DNA from: Otis tarda
Lineage: Eukaryota > Chordata > Aves > Otidiformes > Otididae
Direction of reading: 5' to 3'
Assembly (NCBI GenBank): GCA_026413225.1
Contig: CM048591.1
Span: 76,682,009 to 76,746,008 of the forward strand
DNA length: 64,000 bases
The position numbers and the translations under genes are program-made. Position 1 is the first letter of the stretch. The number at the start of each line of letters is the position of its first letter. The notes under the pieces were generated by a model, which saw only the letters and a program-made list of their open reading frames with translations, ran no database searches and was not told the origin of the DNA. Positions 11,523 through 23,905 of the stretch are shown piece by piece.

Positions 11523-11527
11523 CATTT
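11523..11527. repeat. Target site duplication, right copy (CATTT)
   Basis: Exact partner of 10394-10398, directly after the terminal CA of the LTR. Confidence 0.85.
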
Positions 11528-14500
11528 GAATCAACACCATAATTCCATATTTATTTGCAACAATTTTGTTGTGTTTGTGCCAAACTTTCAAATGCTTTAG
11601 CTAATTGGACTGGCAGTTAAAACAAAACACTGTTTGCATGAAAGAGAGGAAAATTTTGCTTGGTTGATGGGATGTGAAGAGATGGCTGTGTGTGTACGTT
11701 ACACAGAAATTGTGCTCATCCTCTGAGCAGGATTTTCCAAATACAAAAAGTTTTGTCCCCACTTGCGTTAACATACTTTTATTGGATGAAAACTTCTCTT
11801 TTACTGACAAACATGGCAGATATGAAGACAGGACTGACAACTTTTTATTTCTGCCCTGTTCTTCCTAAACAGGGGATCTCTTAAACTATTATTAGATTAT
11901 CTTCTCGAAACTCCATCTTGAGGTGTGAAAACCAGGTTCATAAATACAGAGAATTAGAAGCTTATGGAAGTTTTCTGTACATGGAGCTAGGTTAAAAGTG
12001 CTACTATTAAGCACAACATAGACAATCAGGAATGAAACAAACAGGAAATGGATCTCTTGCATCTCTTGCATCTCATGTTTCCGTAGCAAGACCAGGTTGT
12101 TGAGAATTTGAAAGCTGTTTGTGATGGCTCAGCTTTACGCTGCAGCTCAGCAAAGACATGCCCTGACTATCACATTGAATACATCCTTCAAAAAAATCAT
12201 ACCAGGAAAAAAAAAAATCAGAGAGGGCTGTGCCACTCTGAATTCTCCAGGAAAAATAGTGACTTCTTCTGTTCCTAGTTAGTTAGCTGGCAGGAGGTGA
12301 AATCCTGATGAAAACAAGGTAGTTATAAATTGCAGAAATTAAGGCAGGATTCTGGGAATGTGTGTTGAAATGCTCAGCTGCTTACTCTGTCAGCCAGCTC
12401 CCGAGGCAAAAACCGCAGCGTCAAATTAGAGACGGGAGGGGAATCAGGGCAGAGAGGTCGGGCGCCCTGGGGCCATCACGCTGAGCAGAAAATCGTGGAG
12501 AGGGTTTTGCCTTAAATCCTGCTGCCAGGGGGCAAAGCTGATTAATCCTGGTCTGGAGGGAGGTGCCTGATGCTGGTCAGGAACTCTGGGACGTTCCAGA
12601 CCAGAGCGTGAATCCTACTCACAAACCATGAACTAACTAAAAGCAATAAGAAAATACTCCTCAAATCGCTGACGACCCTCTCAGCCCCTTTTTAGGCTCA
12701 AAGCTAGGAACTGCTACTGCTCCCATGGTGCTTTTAACACCACCTGAGCAAAACCTTGGGAGTGGGAAGAGCTGCAGCGGGGACATCTCCCACGCACGGA
12801 GCGACGCTGTGGGATGAGCCCAGGCAAAACTGCAGCTCGGCGAGCGGCCGCGGGAGCCACAGCGAGGGGCATAGGTTACTCCTTTGGAGAACATGTAGAA
12901 ATAAATACATAAATAAATGCATTTAACGTGCATGCTCCTTGAGTAAAAGGCATAAGCCACCTTAGGGTGGCTCAGCTCTCCAGTAGCGAGAGGTCAGTGC
13001 TGCCCTCCTCCTCTCAATCCTGGGGCTGAGTTGAACTAAAAACCAACAAGCACAACAAAAGTGACTCCTCTGAGGTGGTGAGGCTTCAGCTGTGGGACAG
13101 GAAGATGTCCTCCCCTGTGAGAGCCTCATTTGGCAAAAGAGTTGCTCCAAATATTGCCGTTTTGCAGGTGAATTGGCTTGTGGAGGGATCCACTTCGTCC
13201 AGCCCAAGGTACAAAGCGGAGATGAGTGCCTGGGACAGGGGAAAAACCTCTTATCCTGTCCTGCCCACCTTAGGGAGCGTGCCCCCAGCTCATCCAAGCA
13301 CACATCAATTGTGGTTTTAGGGATTAAACCTCTGTTAAGGCCTCTGTGGGTTTTTAACCCCAACTTCAATCTCCCCTCTTTCCTGTGGGGAAAGGGGCTG
13401 TTCTTCCTTGCTAAAACATGCCCTGCCTGCCCTCATCTACATCATGGGGATGGGGACAGGTTGGGAAGATGCCGTTGGATTTGGTCGGGGCAGCCAGAGG
13501 CAGCTTTCCAGCACCGTTGCTTAAACGTCACTGATTGGTACCGAAATTCAAGAAAAGGTTTTTTGGGTGTAAACATGTAGTGTAACTGCTCAATTGGAAA
13601 ACGTTTAATCTGTCTCAATCACAAGATGTGTGTCTTACAACATGTAGGATACCAGGGCAGGTGTGAGACAAGAGTGTCTCTTATGCCCACGCTTTTAGTT
13701 TTTTGCCTTCCCTCTCCAACATCCTGTCTGTCTGACTTTGCTCTGGGTTTCGCGGGAAGCTCTTTCAGCCCATCCCCAGTTCTGCGGTCATGCTCTGAGT
13801 AGCTCTGGGAGGTCAGAGGCACAAATCCCCAATGCTTTGCTTCCCGAAATGTTAGACCTCTTCCCGCACCTGTACGGGGTGAGCTTGTACAGCAGAGATG
13901 CCTGAATGTCTCCTGCCAAGTGCATCCAGCTGGGGTCTGGCAGAACCTCGGGGCACCAAAACCCAGGCTCCAGCAGTGAGAAAATCAGGTCCCTGAGGGC
14001 TGGCTCAGCTGGAGGGCTTCAGCAGGAGCCGTCCGGGCGCGAGTCGTTATTCCCTGGCCAGAAACCAACCCTGAGAGCAGAGCACCTGGGATCAGGCACG
14101 AGTGATGCCAAAGGTCTGCCGCAAGTGATGACGGGGGTCAGGGAGAAACAGCGGCCAGCGAGGAGGTGTGGGCCGTGCCACAGGACTCGGGGTGAGAGCT
14201 GAAAGACCAGCTGAGGAGCAGAGGTCGTTAGGTATGACCAGGAGCTGGGGTGTTTTGCAGCAGGGCAAAAGCTGCCCTCCTGTAGACGCTGAAATAAATG
14301 GCAATGTTTTCCAGCGGCTGCAAATGGAAGCAAATTAGCGCCCTAATTGATGAGTCCTAATGGGGATGTTACCCTGCCTGCTGCAGCCTTTTGTGCTGTC
14401 ACAATTGCGTTCCCTTGGTGAGCCACTGCTCCCGAAGCGGGAGGTCAGACCCAGGTGACAGACACAGCTCCAGCTGAAGGAGTCACCCATCAAAAAGCGA

Positions 14501-17078
14501 TGGCAAAACCATAATCTCTGTCCACAGCAGCACAGGATTTAGGCACATCTGCTGGGATGTACCCCAGTGCACCGGCTGTTGCCAGAAGCAGGGGTCTTGC
14601 TTCTGCCGTGTCCCTGGGGTGAGCAGGTCCCTGCCAGCGCCCCAGGGTGCTGGGCTGGCACTGAGCATCCCCCCATCCACAGCCCAGCAGCCTGCAAGGG
14701 GCCTCCTTCAGATTGCCTGCTTTTAGCGTGGGTGTGTGAGGAGTGATGGGGTTGAGCAGGACCAGGTCTCAAACAACCTCTAATCAAACTGGCTCTTATT
14801 TTGTTTAATATTAATTACAGTTGCCAGGCAAAGCAATGCACTAAGAGCTGAGGATCTTGGCTCAGTGGTGTTTGACCGAGCAATATAACGCTATTAAAAT
14901 GCCGACATTTGGGGCAGAGCCCACTGGAGTTGGCACCTTTGCACCCAAAACCCACCGGGGCTCAGGCTCAGCATCGCTCAGGCTGCAGCCCCGCATCCCC
15001 GCTCCGAAGAGGTGCCGACGGGCTGGGGCGCTGGCCTGGCGGGCGCTGACAGAATAGACGGCGCACGTCTGCGTGGCGCTGACAGGGCTGGGTCTCAGAG
15101 GTGCGGCAGCGACAGAGAGCACACACAACACTGCTCGTGGGAACACCGGAACATTCAGGTACGCCGCAATCAGAAAGGTGAATAATGCCTTGTCTCCTGT
15201 GACATTCTGCTACTCTCAAGGTTATGAGAAAAACAAGACAAATCTCCTGAACACACTGTCCCTTGTAAAGGTGGGTGAGATTACTGTAATTACTCATTTT
15301 GTGTGCACTCCTCTAAAGTCATTATGACCTGTATGTGCCAGGGCTGCAGGAAAGTTGTTTATATTCCTGCCACAATGATAGAAATTAGCTAGGTGGAACT
15401 ACTTAAAAATTTTCACCGAAACACTTCAAATTCTTGAACACGGCTCTGCCTCAGTCAATTACCATTAACTGTCATTATCTGCTGTCTGACTGTACCAATA
15501 ATCTCTGCCCTGTGGAGCTTTCAGCGTGAGACAAAAGCGGAGCTGACCTGACCCTGTGTGTTCACAATTGTGCCCCGTTTTCTGAGAAGACACTTGGTTT
15601 TGCACTTTGCATCTGAGACATCCTGTGACTGAAACAGAGAGTAAACCAGTACCAGGTGAAGAGAAACAGATGGAAAAGAAAACCCTCGAGCTGATTTTTG
15701 AAATAAGCACTCATTTAATAAGAGAACAGGTTACCTAGCCACAGCTCTGCAGTTCTGCGGGAGAGAAGAGGAAAAAGACGAGGAGGTATCCTCACAGGGC
15801 TCATGGTAACATCTGGAGCTCCATCTCGTGGATGTTGGCCACCAGCAGCGGCCAGTGGCCAGGGATGCTGAGGTCAAACCTCCTGGGTACCCGGAGCTGA
15901 ACCAGTTGTCAGAGAGATGCGCACACTTTTTAGTGATCCTGTTACTGCTGCTCTTTAACGCCAATAAATGCAGTGCAGGTGCTGCTGAATTGATACTGAA
16001 TGTCGACTTTTGGAGTTGCCGTTAGACCTACCTCCATGTCCCGGTGGTTTGTCTGTTGATCCTTTCTGCTCTGTCATTAAACAGCTGGGCCAAAAAGGAT
16101 TGCTTTGTCTAATTAAAAGAGTTAATGTGCAGGCATTTGTCGTCGTTAACTGAGGTGCTGCCCTGACCCTTCAGGAGGCATGTTCAGCTGCCTGGCATCT
16201 TTTAAAGATGTGCGTTGTCCACACGTCAGCTACAAAATACGCTCCACCATCTATGTCACAGCTGTGACATACACTAATATAACCCAGAACATCTGCTGCA
16301 GAGAGAACAAGGACAAAGTCATTGGAGAGGGTAAAAAAGTCTTGGGCAGGCCTGTGTGCATTGGTAACTACGGGAGAAGGCAGCAACAGCAGGCCGCCAG
16401 ATAACCCCAGCGTATAATGAACTGTTTAATGCACATCTTCTGCCTCACATCTAGGGAAGCAGTGCCAGCCCTGGCACAGCCCAGCCACATCCTCGCCAAC
16501 AGGCAATGCAGACAGGAGATTCGCCTCTGCAAATGGCGGGGGAGCCAGAGAGGGATGCTCATGTTGTTGGGGCTCCTCAGGGTGAGGGGAGAATGCCTGC
16601 AATGAGAGCACACTCTTAGTGTTGATATTTAAGTTGATATTTAAGACAGAAGCACAAAACTAGTGGTTAGTAATGCTGACTTGGGGGCTTTACGGCCACA
16701 GTGAAGAACCCCGTGCTGGAGAAAATATATAGTTTAATCCTCTGGAGAGAGAATATTGTTAAAGCACAGTCAAGTTAAAATGGGTGTAGTGCTTTTATGG
16801 AATCTTTTAACAGATCCGTACTAAACTATTCACAGGAAAAAAAGAAAGCTGTCACTCTACAGCGCTGACAGGGATGCAGAAGCTAAAGCTTTTAAATTAA
16901 AAAAATGGGTTCGTGGCAAATGCATAGGACAGATCTAGCTGGCAGTGTCTGGCTGCTGTTCCCTGGGTACAAGGGCCTTCCAGACCACAACGTTTGGAGA
17001 AGATGCTGGAGCAAAGTTCACACCCTAAAGACCAAAAAAAGCTCTCATTTTGCCTTGTCATATAGACAAGTAAAGAGC
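11528..17078. other. Unique non-coding stretch
   Basis: No gene recognised. Small items: a 9-bp direct repeat ATCTCTTGC at 12052-12070, an AAAT-rich run at 12898-12922, and a 12-bp tandem GTTGATATTTAA near 16621-16645. Around 14290-14370 an AT-rich block with CCCTAATTGATGAGTCCTAA looks like a conserved regulatory element. The GC-rich part near 14960-15160 has a possible donor CAG|GTACGC near its end but only a weak acceptor. Confidence 0.5.
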
Positions 17079-17338
17079 CATAGAATCACGGAATGATTTG
17101 AATGGGAAGGGATGGTTAAAGCCCATCCTGTCCAATCCCCTGCCAGGAGCAGGGACATGTCCAACCAGATCAGGTTGCTCAGAGCCCCGGCCAGCCTGGC
17201 CTGGAATGTTTCCAGGGATGGGGCATCTAACAGGGATGGGGGATCTACGTCTTAAATGTTTCCAGAGATGGGGTGTCCACCACTTCTCTGGGTAACCTGT
17301 GCCAGTGCCTCACCATCTTCACTGTAAAAAAATTTTGT
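17079..17338 (-). mobile_element. CR1 LINE 3' end, minus strand, with internal duplication
   Basis: The plus strand reads ATAGAATCACGG (the octamer tail), then the CR1 3' UTR in reverse: CCAACCAGATCAGGTTGCTC, CTGGCCTGGAATGTTTCC and the CTCTGGGTAACCTG block. The insert is 5' truncated and stops after CTTCACTGTAAAAAAATTTT. The block AATGTTTCCAGGGATGGGG occurs twice (about 17205 and 17257, the second as AATGTTTCCAGAGATGGGG). This indicates a ~52-bp tandem duplication within the copy. No coding part remains. Confidence 0.92.
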
Positions 17339-18377
17339 ATGGCTACAGACCAAGCGCTAAGTAAAGCTTTTGCTGAGCAGCCAGCTGGACACTTTCCAAG
17401 ATGCTCTTAATGAACAACTGACACAGCAGAACTGATATACAAAATCCTCTGTGGGGGGAGAAATTTTTAACAGCCTTTCTCAGCCCCAGAAGGTGATGGG
17501 CGAGTTGGCTGACCTCACAGGGAGCTGACAAGCCGGGCCACCTCGCTGCTGTCTGTCAGATTTTCATGGGCTGGATGCAACCCCAGCTTCAACAGAGCCA
17601 GCCTGGGAGTGAAAATACCTGCACCTGACAGTCATTTTAGCAGAGGCCATCAGCTCTGCAGACACAACACCTAGTGCTGACACACGAGCTCCAAAATGAA
17701 CTGGTGTGGCAGCACGATGCGACTGGCATGCAGAAGCCACAGATACATTTCCACCAACTCGATTACTTTTAAACTTCAACCACACATTCCGTGTCCACAT
17801 GGCCCGTGTGTGCCAGATGTAAACTCTGGATCCCTACTAAACGCCTATTTCAGCCCGAATGCTCTAGAGGGCACCGTGCTCCTGGAGAACCTCAACGTTT
17901 GTCCCTTTTGTGCAGGACTGACTTTGGCTGCGGAACGTGCAATTTAAAATTGTACTTCTTCATTTGGGATGTTTAGGGAGATTCCTCACTGCTGAGACAG
18001 TGTTAGTCCTTCCTCCCAGAAGACTTTGGCTCCCCGAGGGCAACTAACCTCATCAAAAACTGTATTCATAGTTATTATTTTTATCACTAAAACTGATTTT
18101 GTGTTGGTGCAGATGTGTGCTAATGAAGGAAAAGGAATCAGCTGTAGGAGCGGTCTTTGGGGTGGAAGGCTGCCCACAGCTGGGACACTCTCCCGTCTCT
18201 GTGCATGTGCGCTGTGACGTCCCAGCCCCCCGCCCTCTTGCATGGGATATCCCAGCCTCAGCTGACAGAAGAGGAGATGCCTCTTCAGCCGGGTGTAGGC
18301 AGGGTCAGCTCCAAAGGAAGTTGCAACTGGAATCTGGTGGAGACATCTTGGGAACCGTTCCTCTTCTGTTTTATTTT
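17339..18377. other. Unique spacer between two CR1 copies
   Basis: No gene or repeat recognised. Open frames on both strands are short and lack motifs. Confidence 0.5.
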
Positions 18378-18735
18378 AGAATCACAGAATCACAGGATGG
18401 TTTCGGTGGGAAGGGGCCATTAAAACCCACCCGTTCCAATCCCCCTGCCAGGAGCAGGGACATCTCCAACCAGATCAGGTTGCTCAGAGCCCCGGCCAAC
18501 CTGGCCTGGAATGTTTCCAGGGATGGGGCATCCACCGCCTCTCTGGGCAACCTGGGACACTGCTCCACCACCCTCAGTGTAAAAAATTTTTTCCTAATAT
18601 CTGATCTGAATCTACCTTCCATACATATATGACTCCTTGTCCTACCACACCAGGCCCTGCTGAAGAGTTTCTGCCCATCTTTCCTATCAGCCCCTTTGAG
18701 GTACTGGAATGAAAGAAGAGATCCCAGAAAAGCTA
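18378..18735 (-). mobile_element. CR1 LINE 3' end, minus strand
   Basis: The copy begins with the octamer tail AGAATCACAGAATCACAGGA and continues through the reverse of the CR1 3' UTR (CCAACCAGATCAGGTTGCTC, then CCACCGCCTCTCTGGGCAAC). It runs on past AGGCCCTGCTGAAGAGTTTC into a GAGGTACTGGAATG block that lies nearer the CR1 coding end. It belongs to the same subfamily as 17079-17338, 33767-33895, 58317-58616 and 59183-59608. It is 5' truncated and has no intact frame. Confidence 0.92.
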
Positions 18736-21351
18736 GTGCACCTCTGCACCATAGCAAGACCTTATTTGTGATAATAATTTATTTGTGATAAAATGCATCG
18801 TTTTTTAAAAAGCAGTTCCTGAAGGGACACCATAGACAGTAACCAACCGTCCACCAACCCTGTTCCTCCCCACGTGCTACACCACCGTGCAGAACAACCG
18901 GTCTTGTAGGGACCTGGTGCTGACCACACAGGGCTGTGGGTGTTTCTGGACAGACGCTGGCCCCAAGCCGCGCAGAGCCGGATCCCACGCTGCAGGAACG
19001 CTCCCTCTCTCATCAGCGACGGCCCTTGCAGCCCCCTGCATCCTCCTGCCCCAGGGACTGGTGCACACAGGAGACACTGGAATGCGTTGCCGTGGCACAC
19101 GCCATTGCCCAATTACCATCATTAGTAACCCCAGTGCAAATAAACACTTGCTAAATTTAGGCCTTCAAAGAAGGGTTTTTTACAAAGGTGGGGAACAAAA
19201 GCTGTCTGCAGTCTGGCGGGGAGCCTGTCCTGGCAGGGGGACACCCACCCGGCTGCCCGTGCCCCGGTCTGGCCCCAGGATGAGGCTTCCTTCCCCTGCG
19301 ATGTGCTGACCACCCTGCTCAGGCGCCGCTGTGTTTGGCCTCGGTCCTATGAAAGCATGGGCAATGCCAACGGAAATAATGCAGGAAAACTGATTTTGGC
19401 CATTCTGTAGCTCCACGGCTGGTAGAGAGGCATTCTGGCTTGTGAGACACAGTTTTATTACTCCTAATTAAGTGACAGCTGGATGTTTCCTGGCACTTGC
19501 TGACTGTCTGAACGAGATGAGGTCTAGACACTAAGCCAAGTGAAATGAGCAACTGAGGCAAAGGAGAGTTTGACCCAAAGCAGAGGTTTCATCTCAGAAC
19601 TTATCACTTGAAATTTAAACGGTCCCTATAAATACTGTGGAGCCCATAATCCTGTTGTCTTTAAAACCAATTTGCTGGGATGAATCTGAATCTTTTGGTG
19701 GACAGGATAAAACTTGCACAGCGACTTTGAAGTTTTCTTGGAAGAGTGGAACAGAAGCTGAGCAATGACTGGTAATGAAAAGTTTTCTGGACGGTGAGAG
19801 AACACGCAGTACGCAGTCCCGCGCCAGCCGTACCCCCGGGGCCGGCAGCGCTGCGCCGACAGTGCTGGGGAGATGCTGACCGCAGCGTGCTAGCAGCAGC
19901 GGAGAAGAGTTTGGGGATCATGGTGGGAGCACCACAGCACAGCGCCGTAGAGAAAAAGAGCAATGTTGGAATTACAGACCAAGGAACGATGAAAAACAAT
20001 GCTGGCAGGAGCTGTAGAGGTAAGTTGTTTGCTCCGGCAGCTCCGCAGTATGCCTGAATGCTGCTCAATACATCAATGGTTTGTGAAGGAGAACCTGCAG
20101 TTTGGCTTCTGTTCTCCCATCCTGCAGGAAAAGGAAGCGCTAAGCCTGTTGTACTGGAAAGTCATCCCATAGGTCAGGTATACGAAGGACTTTTTGGAAG
20201 ATAGCGATCGTGCTCATATGTAGATGGGAACGCAGAAAAGGCTGTCACTGACGGTCACAGGTGCTGAAGCATCCAACAGGAAGCAGAGCTTATTCATGGA
20301 CACAGAGTGATCGTGTGTGTCAAGATCCCAGCGCCACTTTCAGCTCCCTTAGCTTCGATTACAGAAGCGTGCAGGTTGCAAAGTTCCTGCAGGGTCTGCG
20401 AAAGAAACCGCCAAGCAGAAAAGCTTTCCAGAGCTGCAGTTACTGTAGAAGATATAATATCAAATGGTATTTTCTAATCCCCAGGAGAATTCATGCAAAA
20501 AAAGAGACGTTATAAGTCCTCTAATGACAGGATAACTTCAAATGGAGTTCTCGCTTCCTTCTAACATCAAAGTCAATCATGCAAGGGATGCGAATCTGCA
20601 GAGAACCTGGCCTTTGCACCTCTGGTACTCATGAAACCACTCTTTTTCTTTCAGTGAAGCAACTTCACGGACTATGCAATGTATTTGGTGTTTAGTGATA
20701 CCTTACAGCCAAACCCTTATCCACTAAAAAAAATTAAATTGATCTGAGCCTTTCCGTTGGGTTTTTAATTAGGGATTTAAAACAAGTAGTTTAGAGTGGG
20801 AGATCCGCTTCCATAGATCCATTCAGGTGCAGGAGCTCTACGGCCACCTCTGAGCAGATGCATCTTCCTAGCACAAAACTGCCCAACAGAAGTCTTGGCT
20901 CAACAAGTACTCAAAGTACATCTACATCTTGAAGCACATGAGTAAAGTTAGCAACCAGGATCCATCCATGTGAGTTTGGTAAAGACAGTGGTCACACATG
21001 GTCCAGGCTGAGAGGGCTGCCCGGGTGCTTACAGCGGCTGAGAGGTGGTTTCTGAGGGGTTCGTGCACAAGGAAACCTTCGACATGCCGGAGCCTGACAT
21101 GAACATTTCCAGGAGCTTCAGGTTATGTTTGCAAAAGTGATTTAGGTGCTTCTCGGCAGTCCAGCCTATCATCTCTGTCAGTTCATTTTCCTGCTTAATC
21201 TCAGCTCCTACCTGCCCGTTAGCACCAACAATAACTCTTTTGGCTCTGAATCCAGCTGTGTTCAACTGGAGTCTGACTTTCTCCTCTTGCAGAGAAGCGT
21301 GTCCACCACAGTTGCACCTCACAGAGTCACTGACCCATTTGGGAAGTGTTT
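18736..21351. other. Unique stretch with a GC-rich, donor-terminated block
   Basis: No gene recognised. From about 19797 to 19930 the sequence is CpG-dense (CCCCCGGGGCCGGCAGCGC). It is followed at 20019-20026 by a strong splice donor GAG|GTAAGTTG. This could be the first exon of a non-coding transcript, but no TATA box or second exon is visible. Confidence 0.4.
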
Positions 21352-21384
21352 TCCTCATCTTACAACTGCAGAACTGAGGCCCAG
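21352..21384 (-). mobile_element. MIR/L2-like relic (short)
   Basis: CATCTTACAACTGCAGAACT followed by GAGGCCCAG matches the antisense of the 'ctcagtttcc...catctgtaaaa' core shared by MIR SINEs and L2/L3 3' ends. Only about 33 bases are convincing. Confidence 0.4.
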
Positions 21385-22096
21385 CTCATCCCGAGCAAGG
21401 CGAGATGGACATTTTGTGGCTTGACTCTAGGCTGTTGACTCTGATGCTTGTGCCTGACGCCTGAGAACATCCCGTTCTGCTTCTCACCAGTCCAAGGGCC
21501 AGCTGTTCACAGGAACATCAGTGCAGTGTGAAGCCCATGCCTTTTCCTTGGGACTGTTCCTCTTTTGGCTGTAAGTACCGACAGAAAGCCTCGTTTCGTG
21601 TATTTGGGCTCTTGCACTGGAATTACGTCTGCTTTGTGTGCACCTTTCTCTGAGAAGTTATCTTGTGGTCCAAAAGCTTTCCAGAATGCCGCCTCTTCCA
21701 GTCAAATCTCTGCAAGCTTTGGTGCCAGCGTTTATCCATGTATCCACACTGAGGTTACCTTTAAAGGTCACTAAGAACACAGCTAGGCAGAGCTAGGGCT
21801 GGGCACAGACCTTTTAGCCTTCTCCTCGGTTTTCTTCAGGGAACTGTCCGGGGCAGCAAAGAGGCTCCTCGCTTCTTTGCATGCTGGGGAACACACAAAT
21901 CCTTACTTCTCAGCACGGTCGGATCTCGGTGGGTCTTCAATGCTGGTGCAACAGCTTCTAATGGGAAAAGAGTTGGAGGCAAAGCACTGGGAAAGATCTG
22001 CTACAGCCACCGCTCTCCCCCGCGGCAGGACGGAGGCTCGGGCAGGACAGGACCATCTCCTTGTCTCCTAACGCTCCCGCTCCTCTCCTCCTCCAG
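21385..22096. other. Unique non-coding stretch
   Basis: Nothing recognisable apart from rising GC and CpG content toward the exon-like block that follows. The last ~45 bases form a long pyrimidine tract. Confidence 0.5.
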
Positions 22097-22265
22097 GCTT
22101 TCCCTGGGGGGACCCCTCCAGAAAAGGCTCCTGATGGCCGGGCAGGCGAGCGGGAGCAGCCGTGGGCAGCGAGGAGGAGGAGGTCTCTGCGCAGGGGTCA
22201 CAGAACCAGACAGATTGCGCCCTGCGATGTTACGTGCAACATCTCGGGTGATGCCAGCCCGGCCG
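22097..22265 (+). other. Exon-like block with long pyrimidine tract and open frame (unproven)
   Basis: A long C/T tract ending CTCCTCCTCCAG precedes the block, and CCG|GTGAGTG follows it, so both splice sites are good. The 169-nt interior is open in the frame starting at 22097. It encodes a proline/glycine/charged segment, then a basic run (AARRRRSLRRGHR) and a cysteine pair (PCDVTCNISG). The frame stays open into the following intron-like sequence to 22330, which weakens the case for coding. I do not recognise the family. It could be a coding exon, a non-coding exon or chance in GC-rich DNA. Confidence 0.3.
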
Positions 22266-23757
22266 GTGAGTGTCTGCTGAACGACATCCTTCAGCCCGCA
22301 TCCCACCCGGTGTCACCCATCATGCTGTGACATGAGCATCCTCCTCACCACGTCTGGTTTCCGATGCCTGACTCACTCACGCTCTCGGAAGAATCTGGCG
22401 TTCGGTGGAGCACTGACAAAATGAGGCTGCTGAGCTGTAACCTCTGCACCGTGTGCTGCACCTCCTGTTTCAGGTTTCCCACTCCGCTCCGATTTACCTA
22501 ACTGGATTACTTTGGTGCCAGACTGTGCCAGCAGCTTTTCTGAAACTAGCTGTGAAAAAACCCAGCTCTCAAACCCTCGGTGAGCTGAACTCTAACCAGC
22601 CTCAGGCGCTGCACCAGAGGGGTCACATCCAGACATCACCCCTTTTAGGAGAGCGGCCCCTTCCATCTATAGATAGAAATCCAAACGCACGGTGACTTCA
22701 TCGGTGCCCAGCACTTGGTCACACAGACCTCAGTTTTCCTCAGTTTTCCTCAGTTTTCCACTAAAATAATATAAAAGAATTTGAGGGAGAAAGAGGAAGA
22801 AAATAAATTTAAAAGTTAGTGGCCTTGCAACCGTAATTCTTAAAGCCTGCACCTCTGTAACTAAGAAGGCTGTGTGACAAGCTGCGGAGATGACTTGCGT
22901 TAACTGTGTGCTCCCTGGCTGCTTTTCTGCAGCGTTTCTGCTTTGCCATCAGTTTCGCAGGCCTGCAGCACAGCCGGCGTTGTTGCCAGTCTGCTTCCGC
23001 AGCACAAAACGCGGGTCCCGGGGGGGCATTGCGTCCTACGCTGCCTACGACGCGTAGCGCAGCCGCTGAACCAGTGCCAGCAGACTTCGACATGTATGTG
23101 TAATATTTCCTAATTTTGATGAATTTCGGTTATTTTGCAGAGTATTTTCACATATCCTTTGGTCAGAGCAAAGGCCCCACGAGAGGCAGGGGAGAGCAGG
23201 GAGAGATCCGACCTCACCCCCGTGCTTGCATCCCGTGGCTGGAGCCGGTTGGGCTCTTCCAGCGTTAATATCAGCGGGCAGAGCAACAGCCGGTGGCTGG
23301 AATCGTCCCTGTTGATTGACTGCTGCTGAGGACAAGCCTAATTACACTGCGCTTAAAAGGGCATCACAGCACCCTGCCTGCGCCCTGGCTCCTAGAGCTT
23401 CTGACAGCAGGATTTTGGTTTTTAACACCCCCTCCGCAGACACAGCCCCTGCATCCCTGCTGTGCGTCCCTGACACGGCATACGTACCGCATCGTCTCAT
23501 CGGGATAAATCATTTCACCTATTGAAAATGCTGTTGCTAACAATTTTTAATGTTTTTTACTTAAGCAAAAGTTCTAGTTTTTAAAAAACAGTCACAGATA
23601 AACAAATAATGGGTGGAGAAACTTCAGTGCATCCCTTTATTCTTCTGATACTTAAAGCAAAAGCAAAATTACTGCAATGCCAAGGCAGTTGTTGACACAG
23701 TTAATTCCAGGGTAATACGAGTAGTAAACTGGCAATATTCTTTCTATTGTTCATGTA
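22266..23757. other. Unique stretch with a triplicated decamer
   Basis: CCTCAGTTTT is repeated three times in tandem at 22728-22759, ending in CCAC. No gene is recognised. A modest CpG-rich part lies near 22965-23070. Confidence 0.5.
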
Positions 23758-23905
23758 CATAGATGTTTATCTCAATATATCTATATATGCCTATGTAGAC
23801 AACTGTACAGATCCAGACATAGGTATTGATATACAGAGAGATATATACGTTATCTATAGACATACAGACACTTAGGCATATAGATATACAGATACAGATG
23901 GGTTT
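23758..23905. repeat. Degenerate TA/GATA-type microsatellite
   Basis: The stretch is a patchwork of ATATCTATATATG, GATATACAGAGAGATATA, TATCTATAGACATACAGACA and similar units built on TAGATA and ACAGA. No single period is clean, so the array is old. The minus strand is open for 76 codons only because the repeat lacks stops. Confidence 0.75.
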
